From positions 12,912,001 to 12,976,000 of the forward strand of contig CM065296.1 in the NCBI GenBank assembly GCA_032871835.1: a DNA stretch of 64,000 nt. The letters are read 5' to 3'. The notes under the pieces were generated by a model that was given only the letters and a program-made list of their open reading frames with translations, was not told the DNA's origin and did no database searches. Positions 22,940 to 33,600 of this stretch are shown here, piece by piece. A program made the position numbers and the translations under genes. The stretch is from Dipteronia dyeriana. Lineage: Eukaryota; Streptophyta; Magnoliopsida; Sapindales; Sapindaceae. The first letter of the stretch is position 1; each line of letters opens with the position of its first letter.

Positions 22940-23475
22940 TTTTAAAGGAAATTTACAGGTCCTTTTTTTACGGTTTTTATTTTTATTTTAAACCTTTTTG
23001 TTTCGTTTTCTTTTTGGTTTTTTAATATATTAAATATGCATTAAATACATAATGATTATATTAAAAAATAAATGTTTTTGAATTTTAATTATTCTTATAA
23101 ATGGTTATAAATAATTATGTTTCAAAATAAATTAAAATATCAATTGTAATATTAAATTAATGGTAATCCATTTTTTATGGAATTAATGTTATATATTAAT
23201 GAAAACATTAAAAATAATAATAATAATAATAATATCTAATCAAATATTAATGGTAACACATTAAAAACATTAATTATTACATTCAATTCAATGGATTCTT
23301 TTTCTAAATATATATAATTCACTCTTTTTTTTTATAAATCGTAATTAATAAATATTTTTTGTAAGAAAATAAAAAAATCCACTGCTCTTCGCATCTCTGT
23401 AAAAGTTTTCACTTTTTATTATTATTGAATCATTTAGGAGAGCGACGCGTGAATTTGTTTTTTCTAGAAATGAGT
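22940..23475. repeat. 0.5-kb direct repeat, copy A
   Basis: Matches 23,880-24,445 in order: TTAAATATGCATTAAATACA, AAATTAAAATATCAATTGTAAT, ATTAATTATTACATTCAA, the TCCACT...AAAAGT.TTCAC block and TTGAATCAT. Diverged, with small indels. Non-coding and very AT-rich. Confidence 0.75.
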
Positions 23476-23537
23476 ATATTAAAAAGATTGAATGTCTTCA
23501 GAAAATAAATATGGAAAAATAAGTATATTTATTTAAA

Positions 23538-23715
23538 GTAATTGCTATTTTATCCAAAGTTAATATCCAAATCTGGTGTCCAAATGATGTGCCAACAGTT
23601 CAGTCCATTCATTTAAATTGGATTAGATTTGCATGAATTAAATTAATGGACTAAATTATTGTCACATTATTTGAGCACCATATTTGAACACCAAATTTGA
23701 AAAAAGTAGCATTAC
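23538..23715. repeat. Palindromic MITE, about 178 bp
   Basis: Near-perfect foldback: the left arm GTAATTGCTATTTTATCCAA... with CCAAATCTGGTGTCCAAATG and CAGTCCATTCATTT pairs with the right arm ...AATGGACTAAATTATTGTCAC, TTTGAACACCAAATTTG and GTAGCATTAC. There is almost no loop (centre near 23,625). No coding capacity. The exact target-site duplication is unclear. Confidence 0.78.
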
Positions 23716-23879
23716 TCATTTATTAATAAGCCTAGCAATAACCTCAATGGAGCTTCTTCTTTTTAAAAAAAAAATGAATAGTTCAACAAGTATTTTTAGA
23801 ATAAACGTTTTTATAATTTTTTTTTATAGAAACGGCATTTCTGAGTAAATTGAATTGTATTTAGAGATTATAAAAACAC

Positions 23880-24445
23880 CATTTCTACGGGTTTTTTATT
23901 CTTTCTAATTTTAACCTTTCAGATTTTTTTGTTTTTGTTTTTTTGTTTTTAGAATGTATTAAATATGCATTAAATACACTATGATTATTTTCAAAAAATA
24001 AATATTTTTTAATTTAATTATTCTTATAAATGATAGTAAATAAATATCTTTTAAACATAAATTAAAATATCAATTGTAATATCAAAATAATGGTAATTCT
24101 TTTTGTATAGTATTAATGGTAAATTTTAAAAACATATCAATGGTAATATATTAATGGTATTATAACAAAAAATTAAAATAATAAGTTTAAATCAAATATA
24201 ATGGTAAACATTAAAAACATTAATTATTACATTCAAATTCACTAGATTATTTTTCTAAATATATGAAAATTCACTCATATTTGTTTTTTATAAATTGCAT
24301 AAATGTTTTTTTTTTGTAAGATATTAAAAAAAAATAACTCCACTACTGTTTGTGTATCCATAAAAGTCTTCACATTTTTTTTTTTTTTATTGAATCATCT
24401 ATTTGAAGGACATGTGAAAATATAATATTCAGAAATGGGTTTATT
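23880..24445. repeat. 0.5-kb direct repeat, copy B
   Basis: Second copy of the 22,940-23,475 repeat, offset by about 930-965 bp in the same orientation. The palindromic MITE lies between the two copies. May be a tandem duplication or two copies of one unclassified repeat. Confidence 0.75.
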
Positions 24446-24949
24446 TTTAAGAAAAAATGGAACCCACATGTGGTGGAGCATTTAGATTTAAATGAATTAA
24501 TATTTCATTTATTATTATATATATATAATATTGTTATTCCATTTATTATCTTTACTTTTTAATATGACTGAAAAGTATTTATCTTTTGCCATTCTTCTTA
24601 CTAAATTACTTAAATATATGATTAAAATAAGGGTAAATCGTATTTTAGTCTTCGTAGTTTGCCTTAATTTACGTTTAGTCCACGGTTTTTTGGAATTGTA
24701 AATTTTAGTCATTTTATGACAGAATCCGTCAAAAGTACATATTCTGGCATGTCAGACCTGTAAAATGACTACAATGCCCTTTGTATATTATGATGCTACT
24801 GAAAAAGATCATTTTACCCTTAATTTAAAATTGAACTAAAATAATCATTTAATATATATAAATATACTTATTAAATAAAAATTATATTAAAAAACAAAAT
24901 TTTAAATTTTTAAAAACAAAAAAAAAACAATTTTTTATAAAAAAAATAT

Positions 24950-25440
24950 AAAAAAAAAGGAAATCAGGAAAATAAATTCTGGAAAAAGTCGATTGAAAAT
25001 TCAAATTTTTTTCCTGATATATTACAAAAAAGAAACAAAAAAAATTAAAAACAAAAAAGATATGGAAATCTGGGAAAGTTGATTAAAAATTCCAATAAAG
25101 AAAACAAAAAAAAAATGGAAATCTGAAAACAAAAAATCTGGAAAAAGTTAATTAAAAATTTCAATTTTTTTTCATATATATTAAAAATGGAAAACAAAAA
25201 TAAAAAAAATTAAAAACAAATCACCAATAACATCATAATCCATTCAATTCAATCAATCCAAACCCAAATGAATTTTTTTTTTTGAAAAATCAAAAATTGA
25301 AAAACAAAAACAAAACCACCAACAACATCAAAATCCATTGAATTCAATCAATCCAAACCCAAATGAAAATAATTGAAGATTTAAAAAATTGAAAAACAAA
25401 AACAAAACCACCATAAACATTAGATTCCATTCAGATTCAA
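24950..25440. repeat. A-rich tandem repeats inside MULE-like element
   Basis: Two families. The first, with GGAAATC, TGGAAAAAGT and GATTAAAAATTCC, repeats at about 24,960, 25,064 and 25,130. The second, with ATCCATTCAATTCAATCAAT and CCAAACCCAAATGAA, repeats at about 25,228 and 25,317 (period about 90 bp), with a third degenerate copy at about 25,405. Confidence 0.65.
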
Positions 25441-25619
25441 TGCCAAATCAATAATTGAAAATTAAAAAGCACATATCAGATTTAATTCAAGCCAACTATA
25501 AGTGAAACCCAGTTAAACCATTATCATCATCATCATCAAATCCAATCATCATCAAACCAAACAACAAACAAACAAAAATTAACTTGTTCATCCATATTCA
25601 TCATCAACAAACAAACAAC

Positions 25620-25990
25620 AATCATCCAGATTCATCATCAACGAAGAGAGAGAGAGAGAAGGGTATTTCCAAAATTAGATAAACAGCCTTGAACCCTAGC
25701 CGCCACAGCTCCATGACCAACCCGACCACCACAATCCACCAGTTCCAAGCTTGTTCAACCTTAGCCGCCGCAGTCCCTCCACATCCGAGATCGATCAACC
25801 ACCGCCCAAACCTTATCAGTTCCGTCACCGACCTCACTCGTATAACCAACCCCGTCAAACGTCAGTCGAGTCGTTCGCTGCTGCTTTTCGATCGTCTGGT
25901 CGCTGTTGCTTTCCGCTCGTCTGGCCAGATCTCGTCCTCACCGTCACCGTCACCGTCACCGTCACCGTCATCTGCAACTTTATCTTAGGC
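25620..25990. other. GC-richer island inside MULE-like element (possible captured fragment)
   Basis: A sharp rise in GC within very AT-rich surroundings. It has overlapping ORFs on both strands (25,689-25,988 +, 25,858-25,622 -) and a GTCACC microsatellite at about 25,938-25,970. CTAGGGTTC and CT/GA-rich tracts resemble plant gene 5' regions on the - strand. Neither ORF shows a motif I recognise. Capture of a host gene piece (Pack-MULE) is an inference; low-complexity DNA is the alternative. Confidence 0.35.
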
Positions 25991-26599
25991 TATGATGAAA
26001 TTCGATATAAATCTTAAATAAAATTTGGTTAGTGAGTGTATTATATATAAATCTTGAGTTGAGTGAGTTTATCATGATCTGGTTAACATGAAAGGCACAT
26101 TCACTCAATTATTGCTTTACCAAAACCCTCTTTGTATTTGGGTGTGTTGTTTATTACTTTATTTAATTATTTTAAAATAAATTATTTATTAAATATTATA
26201 TTAATAATGTTTTATAATTTTAATTAGTAAAAAGAATTTTTTACCCTTTGTTCAAATAAGATCTAGAACCTCAGATGTTGTTTTACCTTTTTGCCCTCGT
26301 TGACCCTCATTAATATGACGGAACCCTAACAGAATTGGACGGTAGGGACTCGAATCTGTATTGTCAGAGAAATGATGGATTAAAAGTTACAATTCTAAAA
26401 AACCATAGACTAAACGTAGATTAAGACAAACTACGGGGACTAAAATATGATTTACATCCATTTTGTGTGACGCGTGGTGAATTGTAATTGATCCTAAAAT
26501 CACCGTCAACAACTGGCACTTGAAGGAGGGGGTGAACTTCCGTCAGCATTGAGTTTGAATAATTAATTCAAAACAAAAAGCTTGCGAGAGGTGATATAA

Positions 26600-26830
26600 T
26601 GGCCATCAGCAGAGACTGAAGTCAATCTTCGCGTAACACCGATGCCTCGCACGATATCCCCAATCCAGTAAATGTCAATGTCATTGGAAAAGATCCACCT
26701 TCAAGGAATCCACCGTTTGCCAGACCTGACATTATTACATCGACAGATGTAACCACAGATATTTCTCCAGATGTGTTTCGAAAGATCCAGGAATCCTTAC
26801 GGAAAGTTATTGACGATGTCGCTAGACAGG
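26600..26830 (+). pseudogene. Tat-3 gag, 5' fragment
   Basis: An open frame from about 26,640 reads NPVNVNVIGKDPPS, PDIITSTDVTTDISPDVF and ends RKIQESLRKVIDDVARQ exactly where the Tat-2 LTR begins. A similar helix (LCEALQQLLTDAARE) precedes the body of Tat-1 gag at about 100-150. The continuation is at 49,209. Upstream (26,458-26,600) looks like untranslated leader. Confidence 0.6.
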
Positions 26831-27843
26831 TATTAATAACCAATTTTAACAAGGGGTCAAAGTAAAATTTTCCGCTTGATTGGTACTGGGTAGGATATTC
26901 CTCCTAATACCAAGTGGGAATTACCTGCTACGATCTACCTCGAAGTACTAGGTTCTACATAACCTTGGTACCCTGACATTATCACTTGAGCAAGGTGGAA
27001 CTTTTAGGTCTCCATGAATCATCTACCTAGTACCCGAGTACCATGACACTATCCCGTTGTTTCATAAAGGTATGTATCCCATCCCTCTAGCAAGAAGAAA
27101 GGTAACCTGAAAGCTCCGACACGATTGATCAAGCTCCTCGACATTAGACAAGGTAATAAGAGGTACCTCACCATCAAAATGATCAAGCGTCACTCCATCA
27201 GACAGGTACTTAGAAGAACCTCGCCAATCGATATGTAGACTCATAATTGTACTCCAAAACTACAGTATACTCCACACACTCGCAGTCGTAATAAATAGTA
27301 CATGAAGGAAACAAACACAATCGTCTCTAAGATATCCTCCACAAACCGATTCTTCAGGGTCAACTGCATTAATTAGGAAATAACGCTTAATAAGGAAATA
27401 TGATCAATCTATTGATCTTCAGCTTGCACGTCAAGGAAAAATCCTAATTACAACATGCATAAATAGACCTAAAAGTGCAAGTAGAAGAGGAGGGAAAAAA
27501 GAACTCAGGAGCTAGTACTTAGTTATGCACCTAAAATTAAGAAACAGACTCACCATTGATTGATTTTTTTGACTTATCAACACCTACGAATTTGCCACCT
27601 CCAGCTTGTTTGAGAGAGAAGAGAGATTGACAGTTATTCCCCATTGTAATGGAAATATCGATATTTCAATAAAATAGAACCTTGACACTATCGTTCATAC
27701 AGCTTTACAATCTCTTTCCCCTCATCTCTATTCTTTACGTTTCAACCAGTATTGAAGTTACCTACCCCTATTGTGACCCCCTAGGTAGCAGTCCTGAGGG
27801 TGTTAATTGAGTTTCCTTACCTAGAGTGAAATTTCGGTTAACA
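26831..27843 (+). repeat. Tat-2 5' LTR
   Basis: Aligns along its length with 48,204-49,208: GCTTGATTGGTACTGG, CATGAATCATCTACCT, GAAACAAACACAATC, AACATGCATAAATAGACC and TGTTAATTGAGTTTCC blocks. Begins TATTAAT (the other copy keeps TGTTAAT) and ends GGTTAACA, which makes a terminal inverted repeat with TGTTAA. Confidence 0.9.
27458..27465 (+). promoter_or_regulatory. Tat-2 5' LTR TATA box
   Basis: CATAAATAGACC in the middle-right part of the LTR; conserved in the other LTR at 48,824. Confidence 0.5.
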
Positions 27844-27867
27844 CTTTTTACTGCTGTCTGTGGAAAG
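27844..27867 (+). promoter_or_regulatory. Tat-2 primer-binding region (degenerate)
   Basis: Immediately after the LTR the sequence CTGCTGTCTGTGGAAAG resembles the GGCGCCGTCTGTGGGAA block that commonly follows plant gypsy LTRs. The match is imperfect. Confidence 0.35.
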
Positions 27868-27999
27868 TTTCACACCCATTTTAAATCATGTGTTTAAGTT
27901 TTCGAAGGTCAACAACATCATGAGACTTCGATCCTCATAAGGACAGCTCAAAGCATCTGGGCACCAATCTATGGCATCAACTCTGGAAGGCTCAACGGA

Positions 28000-28980
28000 G
28001 GGGTAGGAAATCGAAGCACCAAAAGCCGACTTCGGCACCGCCGGGTACCACACGGGCTTCAGTTGCCCCGAGAATTGGTCAAACCATTCTAGAGCAACAA
28101 ATTGCAGCCTTCGTGGAGAGTGTGCTCCTCTGATTGTTTAACAAGGGTATTACTCCCCAGCCCGCGAAACCTAGCACCTGAGAGGATACCAACAGATTAG
28201 GAGATATGCCACTTGCATTCGAGAGGTTAGGACCCCCACCACCGGTGCCGGTCCAAGACAAGTTAGAACCCATGCACTCAATTGAGATAGGTTAGGGCCC
28301 TTGCCCCAGTTCCAGCTAGGCCGGCATGCTACCAACCTCGATACGTGAAGTCAACTATTGACATTCCCCCGATATTGCCTGCAGGTAATGTGGACTTATC
28401 TACTAAGCTATCCAGTGATTTTTGTTCACAATTTCATGGAATCAAGTTGCGTCCAAAGGATCCGATCCATCTACAATACGTGATTCAAGAGCTAGGTGAG
28501 AAGCTCAGGTCTTACGTGGAAAGATTCCACAATAAGGTGATTCAGATAGGGGTTTGCACTGAGAAGGAGACCCTCTAATTTTGTAAGGAGCATGTGGATT
28601 GATCGACTATTCCGATCATTCACCAAACATCCACCAGAAACTTATCAAGAGGCGTATGATCGGGCATTGGAACAGGTGGAGATAGACGAACAACTTAAAG
28701 TTAAGATTGAACATGAAGATTTGAGGACTATCAATCCCGGTCCATAGGGCTCAAAATAGACCTCTCAACCGATCTACGTAGTTCCCATCACCTTTTAAAC
28801 CTCAACGAGAGCTGTACTAGCAAGGCGAACCCTACTTTGAGCTCCGCCTACTCCTAAAGTAGTAGTCCCCATAGTCCTAGATGAAAGAGGATACGACCAC
28901 TACACCACTCTGAACATATCCTGCAAGACAATTTACCTTGCCAACCATGATAAGGGGTTGCTCAGGAAGCCCTGTCTCAT
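28000..28980 (+). pseudogene. Tat-2 gag, 5' part
   Basis: Pieces in several frames. 28,345-28,578 reads FHGIKLRPKDPIHLQYV and KLRSYVERFHNKVIQIG; then SFTKHPPETYQEAYDRALEQ and the charged run DEQLKVKIEHED at about 28,615-28,730. This is the capsid region of a Tat gag. The frame runs to about 28,980, where the Sirevirus-like element interrupts it; the zinc-knuckle part resumes at 39,509. Confidence 0.72.
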
Positions 28981-28985
28981 GAAAG
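28981..28985 (+). repeat. Target-site duplication GAAAG, left
   Basis: GAAAG directly before the TGTTAGG start of the Sirevirus-like element, identical to 39,504-39,508 after it. Confidence 0.9.
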
Positions 28986-29189
28986 TGTTAGGTTTTAGTT
29001 TGTGTTGGCATTAATTCCATATCAAAATGATGTTTACTTGTAATGATTTAGTTGTTTAGATTCATGATGATTCAAGCTTCAAGTAAGAATAAACAACAAG
29101 TCAAAGCAAGTTCTAAGTCTTCAAAGAGAAAGGATGCAATTTGGTTCTATAAAAGTATACTAAGACCTTATCTTTCTCTTACAAGTCTT

Positions 29190-29350
29190 AGGTACACACA
29201 CACACATATCATACATTTGTGTCCCTACATCGTTGTGCACCATTATAGGCACACACACACATATCATACATTTGTGTCTCTGTATCATTGTGCACCATTA
29301 TAGGCACACACATACAATTCATTCATATGTGTCCCTGCATCATTGTGCAC
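29190..29350 (+). repeat. CA-rich tandem repeat, 5' LTR
   Basis: Three diverged copies of about 55-60 bp, each with a CACACA run, ATACATTTGTGTC or a variant, and TTGTGCACCAT. The same array is in the 3' LTR at 37,058-37,213. Confidence 0.8.
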
Positions 29351-29798
29351 CATGTATAACACATTCACACACTTGAAGATGAATGCTCATGCATTGGTAT
29401 AAAAATAACATGTTTAGGAATATGCAAGATTGGAAACTATCTCTATGTAGTTTGAATTCTAGTGTGAATTGTGTTTGTGTGTGTATATGCTTTGTATAAC
29501 ATGGATATTGAACTTGGATTTAGTCTTAAATCATTCTTGATTGATTTTTGGTCATTTCGGTTACTCATACTATTGATTTCAAGTTCTAAGTCAAAAGATA
29601 CTACACTTTCAACTCATGTTTCATACATTGTCTTCGTCTTCGTATATCGAGTCGAATTATTATTTTATGGGCTGAGCATCTTATATGTCCATGTCTGTGT
29701 GAGAGTTATGATTCGTAATCCATAAACGAATTCAAATTCCGAGTTCGGAGGCCGAAGAACGATCGAAGAACGAGAAAGAAGCAAGCAAAGTCTTCTTT

Positions 29799-29876
29799 CC
29801 CGAGATGGCGTGTGGCCATCTCGGGGTAGAAGGCTTGCTGCCCCGAGATGCCCACGCGCCATCTCGGGCAGCAAGC
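29799..29876. repeat. Double palindrome in 5' LTR U3
   Basis: Hairpin 1 (29,799-29,826) pairs CCCGAGATGGC with GCCATCTCGGG. Hairpin 2 (29,833-29,876) pairs GCTTGCTGCC.CCGAGATG with CATCTCGG.GCAGCAAGC. Together they show the word CCGAGATG or its complement four times, ending about 58 bp before the TATA box. Confidence 0.9.
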
Positions 29877-29933
29877 TTTCTTGGATTCATCTTGCCCCTC
29901 TTTGTCATTTCACATGTCCAAGTTTCCCACTCC

Positions 29934-29941
29934 TTTATAAA
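29934..29941 (+). promoter_or_regulatory. Sirevirus-like 5' LTR TATA box
   Basis: TTTATAAACTC after CCCACTCC, conserved at 37,810 in the 3' LTR. Confidence 0.65.
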
Positions 29942-30870
29942 CTCTTTTCCTCTCACATTTTATTCTAAGAAGAAATTTAAAAAAAGTGTGCAGAAATTCT
30001 CTCGAACTTTTCTCACCTTCCAAACACCATAACTTCTTCATTTTAACTCCGATTTGAGTGATTCGAAGTTAAGAGTGTTCACCTATTCATCCTCTATCTT
30101 TTCTTTAAATGTTTGAGTTAATATTTCTACTTTTTTAGGTGTCTAATCTTATAAAAACGGGACTGCACCTAAATCAACTAAGGTATTGATTTTCTCTCAA
30201 AGTTTTCTTTTAAAACTTCATCAATTGCCTTGGGTTTTCTTCTTCTACTTATATTTGTATATTGTGAGTGTTTTGATTTATGTTTTGAACAATTTCAAAG
30301 CTAGATTGAGTTTCAATTAAAATCATACATGTTGAGTTAGGTTTTGATTTTGCCTATGTTATCACATGTTTGGGATTGTAGTGTGCTAGCTTTGATTCTA
30401 GGACTATTTTATGATCTTTGATTGATTAATTTTGTGAAAAATAGTTTCTCATATGTATTAGGCTCTCTCGGCCGAAATTCTCACATAATACATGTGCTTA
30501 TGTTCTTTTGAGCTATTCATGTGATTTGTTGAATCTATGATTAGGAATATGCTCTAGAACTTTAGCTTAAATCTTATTAACTTTGTCATATGATTTTAGC
30601 ATGTTTTAGGTTTTTGTGATTTAAACTTGATCTTGTAATTTTTTGATCATATCTTGTGATTCAAGTTTAGATATATGCATGAATCTAGTTTGTGATTAAT
30701 GTTGATCATATCTTACATAATCTAGATTGACTACTCATGCATGATGAACTAGACTATATGTGATTTGTGCATTCATGCTCATGTCTAGTATTTTCCATAG
30801 GATGTTTTGATCATAGCATTCTATGTTGCGTGCTTGTTTGCGTTTTGCATTCATGATCACCTACGAATAG

Positions 30871-30996
30871 GTGAGCAAGGAAGTCTTGACTAGAGTCGTG
30901 AGGACTTAGTAGAGCAAGAAGTCTTGCCTTGGATCGTGAGGATCCGGATAAGGTTAGCAAGGAAGTCTTGACAAGAGGTGTGAAGCCTCGGATTGT
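30871..30996 (+). repeat. Tandem array (three units) in 5' LTR
   Basis: Three units of about 40-44 bp built on GAGCAAGAAGTCTTGCC...GTGAGGATCCGG. The 3' LTR has about seven such units. Confidence 0.85.
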
Positions 30997-31457
30997 TGAG
31001 CATAGGGCGGCAACTTCTAGAGTAGGATATGAGGATAGTTTCTAGGTGAAGAGGTCACTTGAGAGATTGTACTTGTCTTATCTACTAGTGGATTTTGTTT
31101 GCCGGTGGCTGCTAGCCCGTGGATGTTTCCTCTTCGGAGGTGTACCACGTTATATCTTGTGTCAACTTTTCTCTATCCATATCTCTCTAATATTTGTATT
31201 GTGGATAGAACTATCTATGTATGTTGACTTTCTTTCTATAAAATTGATTGTGTATGTGTTACAATTACTTGTTTGTATCACACTTTACTTGTGTTTATAT
31301 ATTGATTAATTGTCTTTAATTAATATATATATTGTGATACAAGCAATCTAGAGGGACAAAATTTTGTTTGTTTCTAAGGGAGTGGAAAAAGGTGTCTAAC
31401 CTTTTCAACCCCCCTCTAGGTTAGCCTTGAGCATTTAACCGTGATTGTATTTTCAAT

Positions 31458-31469
31458 TGGTATCAAAGA
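31458..31469 (+). promoter_or_regulatory. Sirevirus-like primer-binding site
   Basis: TGGTATCAAAGA two bases after the LTR, close to the initiator-Met tRNA complement TGGTATCAGAGC used by most plant copia elements. Confidence 0.75.
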
Positions 31470-31539
31470 AGGACACTAGATTGCACTTAGTGTGAGTCCG
31501 GGGTGATACTTTCACGGTTTTTGCAAGGCGTTTGAAGTC

Positions 31540-33600
31540 ATGGGTTTACAAGATGATGTAATGGCGGAAGGAGCCTTAAATACTAGGCCACCATTACTTC
31601 GTGGCACTAACTATGGGTATTGGAAGTTGAGGATGAAAGCCTACATCCTTTCTATTGATGAAAGGGCTTGGATGGTAGTGGAAGAAGGTTATAGTTCTCC
31701 TACCATGGTTCAAGAGGATGGAACCATGATACTTAAGCCAATGAGTGAATGGACAACGAATGAGTTTGAAGTTGCTAAATGGCACCATCGTGCTATGAAT
31801 GCCATCTTTGGTGTAGATGGGCATCAATTCTCCTACATTTAAAATCTTGAATCCGTAAAGGAAGCTTGGGATACTCTCCAAGTTACTAATGAAGAAACCT
31901 TAGCGGTGAAGAAATCGAGGCTTCAAATGTTGGCATCACAATTTGAAGGTTTAAGTATGGGTGAGGAATAAAAGTTTGAAGACTTCCAATTTTGGCTTCT
32001 TAACATAGCTAACCAATGTCAAGCACTTGGAGTACCTATCTCAAAAGAGCGTTTAAATTAGAAAATCCTTAGGTCTCTACCTAAGAGATTCAAATCAAAG
32101 GTGACAGCCATTGAGGAAAGCAAGGATGTGAATAGTGTGAATATTGATGAGTTGCTTGGGTCTCTCCAAACTTATGAGATGTGCTTGAAGCCAAAGATTA
32201 AGAGTAAGGGAATGCTCTCAATGCTATAGAGGAAGAGAGTGATGATGAAAATGATGAAATGGCACTCTTGGTTAGAAGGTTCAAGAAGTTTCTAAAAAAG
32301 AATGCCAAGCCTAAAGGCAAGTCTTCTAAGGAAAAAAGAAGTCAAGAGAACATCATCTCTAAGGATTGTGAAGAATAATCAAGGTGTGAACAAGAAAGAA
32401 GTTCAATGCTATAATTGTCAAGGTTTTGGTCGCTTTGCTAGTGAGTGCACCAAGAAGCCATCTAAGAAAGACAAGAAAGGCAAAATATTGGCGGCTACTT
32501 GGAGTGATGATAATTCTAGTGACAATGAGAGCTCTAGTAGTGAGTCTTCAAGTGATGAAGAGTTGGTGAACAACTTTGTAGCTCTAACGGCTTCTCATTC
32601 TCCACTAGATGTTGATAGTATAATATATTTGAACAAGAACTTTGATGCAAATCATGATGAAAGCTCTAGTTCCATTCCTACTAATCTTGAGTTGTTGAAA
32701 AAGATAGAAAAGCTTGAAGAAGCTAGAGACAATGCTCAAAGAGAAGTAGTTGAGAAGGATGATTTGATCAAGAAGCAACTAGATGAGTTTGTGGTTGTTA
32801 CTCATAGACTTCTTGGTGAAAAAGGTGATATTATGAAGAAGTTTAGAGAACTTGAAATGATAAACCTTGAGAAGGATAATGTGATTTCTTCTTTCAAGAA
32901 GAGAGAACAAGAATTGATGGAAGAAATAGACACGGCTAAGGAGGCTATCAATGATTTAGTAAATGATTCGGTTAGTGTGCTAGTGTTAGGAATCTTGTTA
33001 ACTCTCATAGTGGTGAAGACAACTTGGTAGTTGAAGATGAGCTCTTGGAAGCACCACTTCCTACACATTTTGATGAAGTCGTGATTTATAAGAAACCACA
33101 CAAGAAGAGAAGATCAAAAGCCAAGAAGAAGTTGGCAAACAAGGTATCTTTGCAAACTCCTACTGAAGCTAGTTCAACTCCAAAAGGTACAATCTCATCT
33201 TTTATTCCAATTTGCCATTATTGCAGCACAATATGTCACATTAAGCCTAGGTGTTATAAATATATTGAAAAATGCAAATTAGAAAATGAATCTAGGGATA
33301 AAGAGATTAAACTTCAACTTTAACATGCTAAAGCCTTGAAAGTTGAGAAACACGATAATATTGCTAAGCATGAGAAAAAGTTGTGGAGTAGAAAGAATTC
33401 TAAGCTTGTTCAACTTGACAAAGCTTGTGTTGAAAATGTTAAGGAAGAGTGTGTTAATGATATTCTTGTTAATCAAGTCATTGAAGGACTTTACTCTAGA
33501 TTTAACATTGTTGTCAATGATGATATTGAAAATGTTTGTGTAGGTACACCCAAGAATAAGTGGTTCAAGGGTGAGTGCTCTTATCACTAAAATAAGAAGC
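31540..33600 (+). pseudogene. Sirevirus-like gag with extended tail
   Basis: Starts at ATG 31,540. The 31,540-31,842 piece has the copia gag N-terminus (RPPLLRGTNYGYWKLRMKAY). It continues past a stop at 31,840 with KEAWDTLQVTNEETLAVK and SLPKRFKSKVTAIEE. After a frameshift near 32,215, the 32,302-33,030 ORF carries the zinc knuckle CYNCQGFGRFASEC (Arg in place of the metal-binding His), an acidic serine stretch and a long coiled coil (LLKKIEKLEEARDNAQREVV). A second, canonical knuckle CHYCSTICHIKPRC follows at about 33,216. A long gag tail with coiled coil is typical of Sireviruses. At least two stops and two frameshifts. Confidence 0.85.

Larger units (their letters stand above)
24631..26457. 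mobile_element. MULE-like non-autonomous transposon with about 100-bp inverted ends
   Basis: The left end GGGTAAATCGTATTTTAGTC... (with GCCTTAATTTACGTTTAGTC and GGTTTTTTGGAATTGTAA) is repeated in inverse at the right end (...TTACAATTCTAAAAAACC, GACTAAACGTAGATTAAGAC, GACTAAAATATGATTTAC). The long inverted ends without a transposase suggest a Mutator-like non-autonomous element. The interior has A-rich tandem repeats and one GC-richer island. No 9-bp target-site duplication was found, so the superfamily call is tentative. Confidence 0.6.
28986..31455 (+). repeat. Sirevirus-like 5' LTR
   Basis: Starts TGTTAGGTTTT and ends GATTGTATTTTCA, followed by AT and the primer site. Aligns throughout with 36,850-39,503. 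It contains a CA-rich three-copy tandem repeat, a double palindrome, a TATA box and a three-copy 40-bp tandem array. Confidence 0.93.

Noticed and set aside
25689..25988. ORF with a Ser-Pro run as a possible host gene
   Set aside because: The run comes from a GTCACC microsatellite; no motif, splice signals or homology support a gene. Kept only as a GC-rich island.
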